Shown: positions 18,812 through 28,787, numbered from the stretch's first letter. The stretch: DNA of 64,000 nt from Helicobacter rodentium ATCC 700285 (GCF_000687535.1 NZ_JHWC01000009.1:1-64000), one strand, 5' to 3'. Notes: generated from the letters alone by a model not told the origin. A program made the numbers and translations.

Positions 18812-20475
18812 TGGAATCTCTCATTGCGGGATTTATTTTTACGCAAATTGCGGACTTTTATCACGATAAGAGTGTTAAAAACTTCCTTGTCAAGTCTCTT
18901 TATCAGGCACTACAGGATTCCAAATTGCAAGGGCAATGTGTGGAGCAGACTTGCGATTGCGATTCCATTTGCTTAGAAGTTGCAGGCGATAAGCAAAGTA
19001 TTTTAACCTTTAGCGAAAGTCTAGCGCAGTATATTCCCCTCTCTTTGCAATGGGCGTTTAAGGAAATGGTGTTGCTAGATTCCTTTAGCACAGAGCGTTT
19101 ATTGCGCGGGGAGGATTTGCCAAATAGTGGATTCCTCACACCTTTAGAGACACAAAAGATTAGTCAAAACGATACGCAAAGCTTTTGTGATTTATGGGGA
19201 AAGTTTGTAGATTTTGCGCCTACTAAAATTACTTTGCTTGACAACAATGAGAAAATCACGATTTCCAATGCTTCCGAGCTTAGAGAATCCCTCCAAAAAT
19301 GTGCGCAATGGCTCAAAAGCGGCGAGAGGATTTTTATCAAAAGCTTTTTGGGTAAATGGGAGTTAGCCCTTTTAGATGAAAAGGCAAAAACCACACTACC
19401 CGCTTGCGAGGAGCTGTGCTTTATGCCCTTTTGCTTGGATAATGCAAAAATGCTTTTTAGGGCGGAAAATGAGGATTTACAAGCCTTAGCAACTTTGGAA
19501 AAACCTTTCCTCACCCTTAGCCCTAAAAGCGTGTTTGCGGAGTTTTTTACAGGCAATTTTGTGAAAGTTATCTTGCCTTATGACCCTTATTTGTTGCTGC
19601 TTAGTAAGTTTTTGGATTCCTTTAGCGGCTTGTATTTGCTACCTTTGACAGAAAAACGCAACAATGGAATCTGTGTATTTGTGGAATCGCAAATGCCAAA
19701 ACTCACCATTAGTGTGGCAAAAAATGGCTTGGTTTTGCCCCATACTTTCGCGCCAAATACAACCAACGCGAATCTAAAAAGTGTGCAAACAAGCATTCAA
19801 ACCAATGCGCTAGAGCGCGTCAATGCGCTTTATCTAGGAAGAAATGCCACGCGATTTTTACTCTATTTTAACACGCATTTCAAAGAAGCCTTAGATTTTC
19901 GCTTTGAATCCAATCTTTATCACTTCATTACCGCTTTGGAATCACAAAATCAAACCACGCAAAGTTTGCTTAAAAACTTCACAGAACACAATGCGGAGTT
20001 AATCCAAACCTTAAAATCACTACCCAAAGATTCTAAAATATCCGATAATTTATTGGATTTAATCGGTATGGCGGGGGTTTTACTCAATCTTGGTAGTGCG
20101 GATTGTTTAAGGGATTCTGCTTACACCCTATTGCAAAATGCCGCAATCTTTATAGGGCAAAAAGGACCGCGTATTGACTTTAGGCTAGAGCGCGACAAAG
20201 AGGGGAAAATTTATCTTGACACTTTGCAAACCTTGCGTTCCGTGATGAGCTTCAAACTTGCAGGAGTTGAAACCGCTTTGCTTTGCTTTGGAATCCTAGA
20301 TTCTCTAGCGGAATTTTTCGCGAATTTAAGCCGCGATATGGAGGAAAACTACCAAACACAAGGGATTGTAATCTGTGGAGAAATATTTTTAAACAAGCAA
20401 TTTTTGAATCAATTTTTGCACTATCTCCCGCAAAACTCTGCAGTCTTTGCGTGTGAAGTTATGGAGTTTGTGTAA
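18811..20475 (+). CDS. hydE: Hydrogenase-operon protein HydE
   Basis: This 554-residue protein occupies the place of H. pylori HydE (HP0635) at the end of the hydrogenase operon. I see no signal peptide, membrane segment or catalytic motif. A Cys-rich patch near residues 45-55 (CVEQTCDCDSICLE) and scattered cysteines (ACEELCFMPFC) could bind metal. The rest is helical and Leu-rich. HydE is required for hydrogenase activity in H. pylori by published mutant work as I recall it, with unknown mechanism. It converges on yggS with 24 bases between them and no obvious hairpin. Confidence 0.8.
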   Translation: MESLIAGFIFTQIADFYHDKSVKNFLVKSLYQALQDSKLQGQCVEQTCDCDSICLEVAGDKQSILTFSESLAQYIPLSLQWAFKEMVLLDSFSTERLLRGEDLPNSGFLTPLETQKISQNDTQSFCDLWGKFVDFAPTKITLLDNNEKITISNASELRESLQKCAQWLKSGERIFIKSFLGKWELALLDEKAKTTLPACEELCFMPFCLDNAKMLFRAENEDLQALATLEKPFLTLSPKSVFAEFFTGNFVKVILPYDPYLLLLSKFLDSFSGLYLLPLTEKRNNGICVFVESQMPKLTISVAKNGLVLPHTFAPNTTNANLKSVQTSIQTNALERVNALYLGRNATRFLLYFNTHFKEALDFRFESNLYHFITALESQNQTTQSLLKNFTEHNAELIQTLKSLPKDSKISDNLLDLIGMAGVLLNLGSADCLRDSAYTLLQNAAIFIGQKGPRIDFRLERDKEGKIYLDTLQTLRSVMSFKLAGVETALLCFGILDSLAEFFANLSRDMEENYQTQGIVICGEIFLNKQFLNQFLHYLPQNSAVFACEVMEFV

Positions 20476-20499
20476 TCTCATTTCTTTGCAATGGATACA

Positions 20500-21174
20500 C
20501 TACTTAAATAAAGTGCTTCCTAATCGCACACAATTACTGCCACAAGCAATGGCTAACTCAAAATCCCCGCTCATTCCCATACTAAGCACTTCTGCGCCTT
20601 TATTTTGTAAGGATTCAAAGATTTTCTGTGTGGTTTCAAAGCTTTTTTGAATCTCTATTTGATTGTCTGTATGTGCGCCGATACTCATTAAGCCACAGAG
20701 TTTGAGATTCGGGCAAGATTCTTGAATCCTAAGATACATATCAAACGCAATTTCTGGCATAAATCCGCTTTTACTCTCCTCTTTTGCGCTATTAATTTGC
20801 AACAAAGTTTGGAGAGTTTTATTTTCTTTTTGCAAACGCTTTTGTAACTGCTCTGCAAGTTCTAAGGAATGCAGACTTTGGAGCATAAAGGGATTTAAAC
20901 TCAAAAGCGCATTGATTTTATTGTTTTGCAAAGAACCGATAAAATGCCATTCTAGCGGGAGGGATTCTAAAAGTTGTGATTTTTCTTTCAAATCCTGCAC
21001 CTTATTCTCTCCAAAAGCCCTTTGCCCACACGCATAAAGTGCAGCAATTTCCTCTTTGGTAGAATATTTGCTAACCGCTATTATACGCACGATTCTATGT
21101 CTATCTACTGCGATTCTTGCTTTTTCAATCCTCTCAATCGCCTCCATTAAGTTTTGATTCAATCTTGCTTGCAT
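20500..21174 (-). CDS. PLP homeostasis protein, YggS/PLPBP family
   Basis: The protein binds pyridoxal phosphate and acts in vitamin B6 and amino/keto-acid balance rather than as an enzyme. The PLP lysine is K36 in IIAVSKYSTKEEI, followed by RAFGENKVQDL and the EWHFIGSLQNNK segment. C-terminal LSMGMSGDFELAI and the GSNCVRLGSTLF end complete the single alanine-racemase-like barrel. The length of 224 residues is usual. It is the last gene of the minus-strand group; nine bases separate it from rseP. Confidence 0.93.
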   Translation of the reverse strand: MQARLNQNLMEAIERIEKARIAVDRHRIVRIIAVSKYSTKEEIAALYACGQRAFGENKVQDLKEKSQLLESLPLEWHFIGSLQNNKINALLSLNPFMLQSLHSLELAEQLQKRLQKENKTLQTLLQINSAKEESKSGFMPEIAFDMYLRIQESCPNLKLCGLMSIGAHTDNQIEIQKSFETTQKIFESLQNKGAEVLSMGMSGDFELAIACGSNCVRLGSTLFK

Positions 21175-21183
21175 TTCTTTTCC

Positions 21184-22254
21184 TTAAAATGGCATTGTCC
21201 CATTGATGAGTCGCAAAATATCATTATACAATCCAAGCCCCATAAGTCCCAATAATACAATCCAACCCGCCATACTTAAACGATAAAAAGTATTTTCTGT
21301 TGGAATTCTTTTTGTTAGCATTTCATAAAGTGTAAAAAGAATATGCCCACCATCTAGCGCAGGGATTGGAAGCAAATTCAAGATTCCAAGATTCACAGAA
21401 ATCAAAGCAGTGAAAGCAAAAAGCGTAACGATTCCAAGCTCTGTCGCCTTTTTTGTGATACTCACAATAGAAACCACGCCCCCCACTTCACTAAGAGGCA
21501 CAACACCGGAGAACATTTTTTCAATACTCTGCAAGATGAGCTTACTAGATTCTAAAGTTTGACGCATCGCGTAGGGAATAGAATCCACAAGGGAGTAAGA
21601 AACGAGCCTCACTTCTCCGCTAGAAACAATCCCAATCAAAGGACGCGAAATATTCTCACCGAAAATATTTTTAGATTCTCCATATTTAGGCGTTAAAGTC
21701 GTCTCATATTCTTGAGAGTTGCGCAAAAACACTATCTCTATTGCGCCACTAGATTTTGCGATTGCCCCGCTTAAATCCTCCCAAGTGCGCGTTTTTATCC
21801 CATTGACACTAAGAATCTCATCGCCACTTTTTAATCCTGCAAGACTTGCTGGCATATTTGCTTCTACTTTACCCACCACAGGTGCTAATTCGTTTTTGCC
21901 CATTAAACCAATGGCAATAAAAAGCAAAAAGGCTAAAAGCAAATTAAACAACGAACCCGCAGCTAGAATCACGAGCCTTTTCCAATGCGCGATTCCATAG
22001 AGGCTATCACTTGTTGTATCGCGCAGTTTAGGGTCAAAGTCGCTTTGTCCTTTGAGCTGCACAAATCCTCCCAAAGGAATGGGGCGCAAGGAATATTCTG
22101 TCTCTCCGATTTGTTTTTTTAAAATGCGTGTTTTACCAAAACCAACGCTAAAAGCCTCCACGCGCACACCAAAAAGCTTTGCAGCTAGAAAATGCCCTAA
22201 CTCGTGAAAAAAAACCAAAAAAGATAAAACTAAAATAGAACCAATAATTCCCAT
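21184..22254 (-). CDS. Site-2 zinc metalloprotease RseP/YaeL family
   Basis: An inner-membrane M50 protease that cuts transmembrane segments, typically anti-sigma factors or remnant signal peptides. The zinc motif HELGH is at residues 17-21 in the first helix. A PDZ domain covers about residues 110-200 (ANMPASLAGLKSGDEILSVNG). The second catalytic motif is LLPIPALDGGHILF. At 356 residues it has a single PDZ domain, shorter than the two-PDZ E. coli RseP. It directly abuts pgsA (stop of pgsA at 22255). No anti-sigma partner is visible here, so the substrate is unknown. Confidence 0.93.
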   Translation of the reverse strand: MGIIGSILVLSFLVFFHELGHFLAAKLFGVRVEAFSVGFGKTRILKKQIGETEYSLRPIPLGGFVQLKGQSDFDPKLRDTTSDSLYGIAHWKRLVILAAGSLFNLLLAFLLFIAIGLMGKNELAPVVGKVEANMPASLAGLKSGDEILSVNGIKTRTWEDLSGAIAKSSGAIEIVFLRNSQEYETTLTPKYGESKNIFGENISRPLIGIVSSGEVRLVSYSLVDSIPYAMRQTLESSKLILQSIEKMFSGVVPLSEVGGVVSIVSITKKATELGIVTLFAFTALISVNLGILNLLPIPALDGGHILFTLYEMLTKRIPTENTFYRLSMAGWIVLLGLMGLGLYNDILRLINGTMPF

Positions 22255-22800
22255 TTAACGCGCCTTTGCATACATTCTAACATAATCAAATCCGGAATAA
22301 AGCGTTAAAGCCACCGCAAGCCACAAAGTCGCATTCGCAAAAGAATAATCCATAAACAAAAATGCAATGGCAGTGATTTGTAAGCCTGTTTTGTATTTTC
22401 CAAGATTGGAGGCGGCAACTTTAATGCCTTTACTTGCGGCAACCACACGCAATCCGGTAATGAAAAATTCTCGGCTTAGAATCAAAAATACCGCCCAAAC
22501 ATCTGCCCGATTCCAAACCAAAAGCCCAATTAATGCCGCTAACATCAACAGCTTATCGGCTAAGGGGTCAAAAATCTCCCCAAACACACTAGAGACATTA
22601 AAAGTTCTTGCAATAAAGCCATCAAAAAAATCGGTAATACTTGCAACACAAAATACCAAACAAGCAAAATAGTTAATCCAAGTTGGGTGAATGGGCGGTG
22701 GTAGAATCCACGCACCATACAAAATTAACGCTAAAAGCAAAAATGACAGCACAATACGCAGTGTTGTTAAGATATTCGGTAGAGATTCCAATTTTAGCAT
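22255..22800 (-). CDS. pgsA: CDP-diacylglycerol-glycerol-3-phosphate 3-phosphatidyltransferase PgsA
   Basis: PgsA makes phosphatidylglycerol phosphate in the inner membrane. The CDP-alcohol phosphotransferase signature D-x2-DG-x2-AR-x8-G-x3-D-x3-D is complete, from DFFDGFIAR to FGEIFDPLAD. Several hydrophobic segments are present. The frame is open to 22836, but the ATG at 22800 (MLKLESLPNIL) is preferred since it gives the standard N terminus and avoids overlap with the reductase gene. The length is about 181 residues. Confidence 0.94.
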   Translation of the reverse strand: MLKLESLPNILTTLRIVLSFLLLALILYGAWILPPPIHPTWINYFACLVFCVASITDFFDGFIARTFNVSSVFGEIFDPLADKLLMLAALIGLLVWNRADVWAVFLILSREFFITGLRVVAASKGIKVAASNLGKYKTGLQITAIAFLFMDYSFANATLWLAVALTLYSGFDYVRMYAKAR

Positions 22801-22810
22801 TTTTACCCAC

Positions 22811-23593
22811 TTACTTAAAGCTAGTTCCCCCGTCAATCACGATGGTCTGTCCTGTAAGCCACGCACTAGAATTACTATCGCATAGAAATAAACAAGCCCC
22901 TGCAATATCGCTAGGTTGTCCCATACGATTCAAAGGGCTTTGCTCTACGACTTTTTCTTTTATTTCAGCAAAATCTGGAAACGCCTTGAGCGCATCGGTT
23001 TCAATCGGTCCGCCACTCACAGCATTGACGCGGATATTAAGCTCTCCAAGCTCCATTGCAGCATATTTTACCATTGTTTCTACCGCGTTTTTAGAGTTTC
23101 CGTGTCCTGCATAATTTGGCATATAGACAAGATTCCCTGTGGAGCTTAAAGAAATAATGCTTCCACCACCAACTTTTTGCATTCTCTTTGCCGCTTCTTG
23201 CGCACCCACAACAAAGGCAAGCACGGTAGCGGTGTAAATATTATTTAACCCCTTAGGCTTGAGGCGCATAAAGGGCGCAAACCCACCTACAACGCTTTTG
23301 CCATAAATGATTGCATTGCTAATGAAAAAATCCACGCGTTCAAAATCCTTATCAATCTCCACAAACAAATCCTTATAGGTTTCTGGTTGCAAGACATCTA
23401 GCGGATAAGCCTTTGCTTTGATTCCATATTGCGATTCCACATCGGCAATAATTTTGTTTGCCTCTTCTGCATTTTTATTGTAAGTAAAAGCAATATTGAC
23501 GCCATTTTGCGCGAAACGATAAAGAATCGCTTTGCCGATTCCACGCGTTGCGCCACTGATAACCAAAGTCTTTCCCTTAAAATTTTCGCTCAT
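22811..23593 (-). CDS. SDR-family enoyl-ACP reductase, FabL-like
   Basis: A 260-residue short-chain dehydrogenase with the NADP(H) motif [10 protein letters not shown] at residues 13-22 and an NAIIYG segment. The catalytic tyrosine and lysine are Y161 and K168 in [10 protein letters not shown], spaced Y-x6-K. Classical SDRs have Y-x3-K; Y-x6-K is typical of enoyl-ACP reductases including Bacillus FabL. A role in the last step of fatty acid elongation is therefore inferred. The gene is the positional equivalent of HP1014 (often called 7-alpha-hydroxysteroid dehydrogenase) and Cj0807. Its start overlaps dapA by four bases. Confidence 0.8.
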   Translation of the reverse strand: MSENFKGKTLVISGATRGIGKAILYRFAQNGVNIAFTYNKNAEEANKIIADVESQYGIKAKAYPLDVLQPETYKDLFVEIDKDFERVDFFISNAIIYGKSVVGGFAPFMRLKPKGLNNIYTATVLAFVVGAQEAAKRMQKVGGGSIISLSSTGNLVYMPNYAGHGNSKNAVETMVKYAAMELGELNIRVNAVSGGPIETDALKAFPDFAEIKEKVVEQSPLNRMGQPSDIAGACLFLCDSNSSAWLTGQTIVIDGGTSFK

Positions 23594-24504
23594 TTTACTA
23601 CCTCATATTGACTTAAAATTTTTTCAAGATATTCCATATTTTGTGTGCTTGGTGCCACTAATGGCAAACGATATTCTAATGTTTTTAAAAGCCCACTTAA
23701 ATACATTGCTGCTTTAATAGGAATCGGATTGCTTTCTATAAATAACGCCTTGTTAATGGCATAAAGCTCATTGTTTAGCTCCCTTGCGCGTTCATAATTA
23801 TGCGATTCCAAAAGAGAATGTGTCAATTCTGAAATTTTATCTGGCAAAAGATTGGAGGTAACAGAAATCACGCCCACGCCACCGCAGCTTAAGATAGGAT
23901 AATTGATTGCATCTTCTCCGCTTACAATGCTTAAAGTTTTGGCATTCATATTTAAATCAATGACTTTTTCAATGCTTCCACTTGCTTCTTTCACGCCATA
24001 AATATTTGGAATCTCGTTAAAAAGCCTTAGAATCGTTTTGGTTTCAAGATTCACCCCTGTGCGTCCGGGCACATTATAGAGCATTAATGGAATCTCAACC
24101 GCACCTGCTACGGCTTTGTAATGTTGAAATAATCCCTCTTGGGTTGGTTTGTTATAATAAGGCGTAACGCACAAAATCGCGTCCGCACCGCAACTTTGGG
24201 CAAATTTAGCAAGCTCAATCGCTTCTTGCGTGGAATTGCTCCCCGCCCCCGCTAAAACCTTGACATTATTTCCCTCTTTTTGACTTGCTTTGCATATACT
24301 CACCGCAACTTCAATACATTCCTTATGTTCTTGATGACTAAGTGTCGCGCTCTCACCTGTCGTCCCTACCGGCACAATGGTATCTATACCATAGCGGATT
24401 TGCCTTTGAATGAGAGATTCATAACTCTCTAAATCCAATGCGCCATTTTTAAAAGGCGTGATTAACGCAGTCATCGCCCCTTGCACTTGATTTTCTACTT
24501 GCAT
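23590..24504 (-). CDS. dapA: 4-hydroxy-tetrahydrodipicolinate synthase DapA
   Basis: DapA condenses pyruvate with aspartate semialdehyde at the start of the lysine/diaminopimelate branch. The Schiff-base lysine is K172 in GVKEASG, with Y143 and R148 in [10 protein letters not shown] and the GTTGES loop at 48-53. At 304 residues it is slightly longer than most. It follows the M16 peptidase gene after eight bases and overlaps the reductase gene, so pyrD - M16 - dapA - reductase - pgsA - rseP - yggS look like one transcript. DapF and MurE, which make and use DAP, are also in the window. Confidence 0.96.
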   Translation of the reverse strand: MQVENQVQGAMTALITPFKNGALDLESYESLIQRQIRYGIDTIVPVGTTGESATLSHQEHKECIEVAVSICKASQKEGNNVKVLAGAGSNSTQEAIELAKFAQSCGADAILCVTPYYNKPTQEGLFQHYKAVAGAVEIPLMLYNVPGRTGVNLETKTILRLFNEIPNIYGVKEASGSIEKVIDLNMNAKTLSIVSGEDAINYPILSCGGVGVISVTSNLLPDKISELTHSLLESHNYERARELNNELYAINKALFIESNPIPIKAAMYLSGLLKTLEYRLPLVAPSTQNMEYLEKILSQYEVVK

Positions 24505-24512
24505 TTTTGTCC

Positions 24513-25847
24513 TTACTTTGTTAGAGTTAGAATCGTTGCATTTTGGGAGACAAAGTATTTTTGCGCTACTGCAACAATATCCTCTAAACTTAGATTCTCA
24601 AAATCTTGCTCAAAATTTAATAATGATTTTAAATCGTTACGCACAAGGTAGCTTCCAAACAGATTCGCCACACCGCTACTAGATTCCAACTCATACAAGA
24701 AATTAGCGCGTAGATTCGTTTTTGCTTTTTCTAATTCTGCCACTTTGAGCTTACCTTGTTTGATTTTTTCAATCTCTGCTAAAATCGCTTTTTCTAGCTT
24801 TTCCAAACTCACACCGGTGTTTGCTAATCCCATTAAAATAAACAATCCATCGTCCATTAAGTCCATATTGTAGGCATAGACTTCGGTTGCAAGTCGTTTT
24901 TTATCTACAATCTCACTCACAAGCGGACTGCTTTTGCCACCGCTTAGAATCTCACTTAATGCGCTAAGCGCAATTTGGTCTTTATGGTTAAAGGGTGGGA
25001 TTCTAAAGGCAAGAGTTAGAATCTCCACTTCACTTTGCTTATGCACTTTTGTCCTGCGCTCACCCTCTTGTTTTGGCTCTTTGGTGTGCAATTTAGCGGG
25101 AATCTCACGGGCATTTTGAATCTTGTCAAAATGTTTTTTTACTTCCTTTAGTGCGGTTTTTTCATCTATATCCCCCGCAATCACAATGACAGCATTTTGT
25201 GGCTGATAATAAAGGCTATGGAAAGCACGAATATCCTCTATACTCCAATTTTTAATATCGTCCATAAAGCCAATGGGTGTCCAATGGTAAGGGTGGTAAA
25301 TAAAAGCCGTATTAAAAAGCCTAAAATACAAATAACCCATAGGGTTGTTATCGGTGCGCCATAATCTCTCCTCTGCAACCACATTGCGTTCGGGTTGAAA
25401 CTCCTCGTCTTTTAGGCTTAAATTTTGCATTAATTCTGCGAATAATTCTAGGGATTTATTGAGATTTTGTGTGCTAGATTTAATATAATAATGCGTGTAA
25501 TCAAAGCTAGTAGCAGCATTTGTCGCCCCACCAAAACCCTTGACAATTTTATCAAACTCACCTGCTTTTAGGTTTTTTGTGGATTTGAAATTTAAATGCT
25601 CTAGCATATGTGCGATTCCGCTTTTTCCCATTACCTCGTTGCGACTACCTACCTTGTAAAAAATATCGGTTGTGATGACATTGCTTTGATTTTTCATTGG
25701 AATGACAACCACTTCTAAGCCATTTTTAAGTGTTGTTTGATAATGCTTTGGAAGCACTGATTTTACAGGACTATTCCCTGCCATTAAAACTCCTAATAAA
25801 AATAAATTGATACAAAAAATCTTACAAATCATTGCTGTAAATTTCAT
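24513..25847 (-). CDS. M16-family zinc peptidase, exported
   Basis: A 444-residue pitrilysin-type peptidase. A hydrophobic N terminus ([16 protein letters not shown]) acts as signal peptide or anchor, so it likely works in the periplasm. The inverted zinc motif HMLEH (H80, E83, H84) is present, with the third-ligand glutamate region (RNVVAEER) downstream. The C-terminal half is the second M16 domain ([20 protein letters not shown]). Equivalents HP1012 and Cj0805 occupy the same slot between pyrD and dapA. The substrate is unknown. It overlaps pyrD by four bases. Confidence 0.92.
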   Translation of the reverse strand: MKFTAMICKIFCINLFLLGVLMAGNSPVKSVLPKHYQTTLKNGLEVVVIPMKNQSNVITTDIFYKVGSRNEVMGKSGIAHMLEHLNFKSTKNLKAGEFDKIVKGFGGATNAATSFDYTHYYIKSSTQNLNKSLELFAELMQNLSLKDEEFQPERNVVAEERLWRTDNNPMGYLYFRLFNTAFIYHPYHWTPIGFMDDIKNWSIEDIRAFHSLYYQPQNAVIVIAGDIDEKTALKEVKKHFDKIQNAREIPAKLHTKEPKQEGERRTKVHKQSEVEILTLAFRIPPFNHKDQIALSALSEILSGGKSSPLVSEIVDKKRLATEVYAYNMDLMDDGLFILMGLANTGVSLEKLEKAILAEIEKIKQGKLKVAELEKAKTNLRANFLYELESSSGVANLFGSYLVRNDLKSLLNFEQDFENLSLEDIVAVAQKYFVSQNATILTLTK

Positions 25848-26908
25848 AAATCTACACCCACTGCTTCGCTGATATGATTGAATCCATCGCGCTCCAAGAT
25901 TTGCTTTAGTTCCCTATTGATTGAGCGCACAATGCTTGGTCCCTCAAAAATCATTCCGCTAAAGACTTGCACAAGATTTGCACCCAAACGAATCCTTGCA
26001 TAAGCTTCTTGTGCGTCTGCGATTCCACCTACACTTATCAATGTGGCTTTTTGACTCTTGTTTTTAAGCATCAGTGCAATTTGTTTGAGCATTTCGCGAC
26101 TTTTTGGGGCTAAAACTTTACCACTGATTCCACCTTTTTCTTGCGGTTGCATCACAAGACTATAATCCAATGTTGTGTTGGTTGCTATGATTCCTTTTGC
26201 CCCATTATCAAGTGCTGCTTCCACCAAACTCAATGCGGAATCTATTTCTAAATCTGGTGAAATCTTTAAGTAAATGGGCTTCTCATAAACTTTACAAAGC
26301 TCCCCCAAAAGCTCTTGCACAAAAATAGAATTTTGTAAATCCCGCAAATTTGGCGTATTGGGCGAGGAGATATTAATGCTTAAATAATCGCTTGTTTGTG
26401 TAAAATTACGCGCTAAACTCAAATAATCTTTTATCGCCTCTTCTTGTGGTGTTATTTTGTTTTTACCAATATTAACACCTAGCGGAATCGCAAAAGGAAA
26501 AAGTTTCTTTAATCGTGCATTGACCGCACTAACTCCTTCATTATTGAATCCCATAGCATTCTGGATAGATTCCTCTTGTATGTGTCGCCAAAGACGTGGT
26601 TTATCGTTACCGCTTTGGGCTAAAGGCGTAACCGCTCCAAGCTCTAAATGCGAGAATCCTAGCGCACAAAGAGATTCTACCATTGTCGCATTTTTATCAA
26701 AACCCGCTGCCAATCCTACGGGATTATAAAATTGCATACCATCAATTTCTTGACTTAAAATGGAATCTTTAATGCAATTTTTGCAGGACAAAAAAGGTAA
26801 AAGCATAGGAATCTTAGGAGCGACTTTAGCCATAAATTCTACAATACTATGTGCAGTTTCCGGATTCATTTTAAACACAAAAGGGCGTATAGCTTGGTAA
26901 TTCAGCAT
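25844..26908 (-). CDS. pyrD: Dihydroorotate dehydrogenase (quinone), class 2
   Basis: PyrD oxidises dihydroorotate to orotate in pyrimidine synthesis and passes electrons to menaquinone. The N-terminal helical extension (FKMNPETAHSIVEFM) typical of membrane-associated class 2 enzymes is present. NPVGLAAGFDKN, NISSPNTPNLRDLQ with the catalytic serine, IIATNTT and GGISGKVLAPKS are the FMN and substrate motifs. It has 354 residues. It is the first gene of the minus-strand group ending at yggS. Confidence 0.96.
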   Translation of the reverse strand: MLNYQAIRPFVFKMNPETAHSIVEFMAKVAPKIPMLLPFLSCKNCIKDSILSQEIDGMQFYNPVGLAAGFDKNATMVESLCALGFSHLELGAVTPLAQSGNDKPRLWRHIQEESIQNAMGFNNEGVSAVNARLKKLFPFAIPLGVNIGKNKITPQEEAIKDYLSLARNFTQTSDYLSINISSPNTPNLRDLQNSIFVQELLGELCKVYEKPIYLKISPDLEIDSALSLVEAALDNGAKGIIATNTTLDYSLVMQPQEKGGISGKVLAPKSREMLKQIALMLKNKSQKATLISVGGIADAQEAYARIRLGANLVQVFSGMIFEGPSIVRSINRELKQILERDGFNHISEAVGVDL

Positions 26909-26993
26909 TTATCTACCTCATTTTAAAAAATTCTGAAATTGTAATATTTTTTTGTTAAAGTTGTGATAAAGTTTAAAAATTTATCCATTCTTC

Positions 26994-28277
26994 TTACATA
27001 TCCTCTTCGTTAAGCATTTTACGAGACTCTTCACGCACACAATCCATACCAATATAAAATTCTTTCATCATAGAAAGAAAAAGGTATTTCCCTTGTTGTG
27101 TTGGATAATACGATGCGCCCTTTTTAACAATATTGCCGCTCAAACGCAAAAAAGCAATTTCTTTTAGCAAATCTTTCTCCAAATCTGCACCATACAATGC
27201 TTTAAATCTCTCCTTACTCGCCTCCCCGCCAAAAAGTTCTACCATTAAACGATATTGCAACTGCGATTTTTTAGAATATTTACGCTCTCTTTCTACTCCC
27301 ATTTGCCCATTTTGGATTTTTTGTGCATAGGTTTTTAGGGAAAAGGTATTAACATACAATGTACCATCTAAAAAACTGAACGAACCAGAACCAATCCCGA
27401 CATATTCGTCATTATTAACTACATATTCATCAAAAATTTCGCTTCCCTTGTGCGAAAATGCCCAGCTAGATAAAGGAATAAAATCCGAAGAAAGAGTGTC
27501 CAAAATCTGCGCATAAAGTCGTGCTTCATTTTGCAAATCCACCTCTCCAATAGAACGTTTTAAAATACTTTTTACAGAGGGAGAAGACATTAGCGGATAA
27601 GTTGTGAGTTGGTTTGGTTGTAATGTTTTAATCAACTCCAAGTCTCTTGCTAACATTTCTTGTGTTTGATTAGGAAAATTAAATATTAAATCCACATTTA
27701 AAATTGGCAAGATTCCAATCGCAGATTCTAGTTTCTTATAAATCTCCTCTCCGCTACCAAATTTCTCATATCGCCCTATTTTACGCAAGATTCCATCATT
27801 AAAAGTTTGCACACCCACGGAAAGCCTATCAATCCTCTCTTTAAATTGCTCTAAAGTCTCCCTTTGCAGATGATTAGGATCAGACTCGCAAGAGACTTCT
27901 TGAATATCAAAAAGTGCTTTAGCTAAATCAAGCGTTTTGCATAATTCATCGGGCAAAATAGAAGTTGTCCCACCTCCCACATAAACCGCACTAAAATCAT
28001 ATCCTAGGTCTTTTACCATTTGCATTTCTCTACGCAAATTCAGAAAATAAGTGCGTGCTTTTTCTTCTTGAAACAAAAAACGATTAAAGGAACAATAAGT
28101 GCAGAGTGTTGCACAAAATGGTATATGGATATAAAGCAAATAATTTTTATTTTTAACTTTTTGGGGGTTGGGCAAAGGAAGTTTAATCCGCTCGCTTTTT
28201 TTTAAATGTAGATAATGTTGCGTTGCATAACGCATAATGTGATTTACTAGCTTCGTAGAAAGATTTTGCTGTATCAT
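26994..28277 (-). CDS. Radical SAM coproporphyrinogen-III-oxidase-like protein
   Basis: The radical SAM cluster motif CATLCTYC lies inside YIHIPFCATLCTYCSFN, followed by YVGGGTTSILPDEL and a HemN_C-like domain. The 427-residue length and these motifs put it in the HemN/HemW/HutW superfamily. Several members are not true coproporphyrinogen oxidases: HemW is a haem chaperone and ChuW/HutW opens haem anaerobically. The motif ESDPNHL departs from the usual E(A/V)NP of HemN/HemW, which leans toward the divergent group. There is no neighbouring haem gene to settle the role. Confidence 0.8.
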   Translation of the reverse strand: MIQQNLSTKLVNHIMRYATQHYLHLKKSERIKLPLPNPQKVKNKNYLLYIHIPFCATLCTYCSFNRFLFQEEKARTYFLNLRREMQMVKDLGYDFSAVYVGGGTTSILPDELCKTLDLAKALFDIQEVSCESDPNHLQRETLEQFKERIDRLSVGVQTFNDGILRKIGRYEKFGSGEEIYKKLESAIGILPILNVDLIFNFPNQTQEMLARDLELIKTLQPNQLTTYPLMSSPSVKSILKRSIGEVDLQNEARLYAQILDTLSSDFIPLSSWAFSHKGSEIFDEYVVNNDEYVGIGSGSFSFLDGTLYVNTFSLKTYAQKIQNGQMGVERERKYSKKSQLQYRLMVELFGGEASKERFKALYGADLEKDLLKEIAFLRLSGNIVKKGASYYPTQQGKYLFLSMMKEFYIGMDCVREESRKMLNEEDM

Positions 28278-28417
28278 TATTAATTTGCGCTCTTTTATTT
28301 AAAATTCAAAAACAAAAGTGGTGATTATAAAAAATAATTTGTAAATAAAAAATAAATTCAAAGAATAAAATTTGATTTAAAGAAAAGTTTTGCCTAAAGC
28401 ACAAAAGTGCTTTAAAC

Positions 28418-28621
28418 TTATGCCATAATGTCTAGTTTATTCACACTTGGCTGTGGAGCTTGTGTAGATTCTACTGGAGCTTGAGTTTGCAAATTTGCTT
28501 GCGTATTTTGCATTCCATTAATAAGAGAACCCATTAGTGCCTCTTCACTTTCCATTGCCTTTTTTAAGACATTCAAATTTCCGCTTGCAACGACTGCGCC
28601 ACTATCAATTCCTGATAACAT
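28418..28621 (-). CDS. Small YjfB-like putative motility protein
   Basis: A 67-residue protein with the pattern of the YjfB family, found beside motility genes in other bacteria: an N-terminal ASGNLNVLKKAMESEEALM helix followed by a Gln/Pro-rich tail. The function is unknown. AAAGGAGTCTGTAA precedes the ATG. A sigma28-like -10 (GCCGATAT) lies about 60 bases upstream, which agrees with flagellar-class expression. It is a single-gene unit divergent from the AsmA-like gene. Confidence 0.6.
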   Translation of the reverse strand: MLSGIDSGAVVASGNLNVLKKAMESEEALMGSLINGMQNTQANLQTQAPVESTQAPQPSVNKLDIMA

Positions 28622-28679
28622 TTACAGACTCCTTTCTGTTTATTTTGCAATCTCTTCTATTAAAAAGACTGCAAATTAT

Positions 28680-28705
28680 ATATCGGCAATATTTATGATT
28701 TTATG
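28680..28705 (-). promoter_or_regulatory. Sigma28 (FliA)-like promoter of the YjfB-like gene
   Basis: The minus strand has GCCGATAT at 28687-28680, matching the sigma28 -10 (GCCGATAA; CGATAT in Campylobacter). A TAAA lies about 12 bases upstream, closer than the ideal 15, so the -35 match is only partial. Confidence 0.4.
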
Positions 28706-28787
28706 AAGTATAAAAACTTTATTTTTCGTTTTTATTAATTTAATTCTGCTAAAATTATAACTTCAATTTTTACAAAAAGGCGAATGT

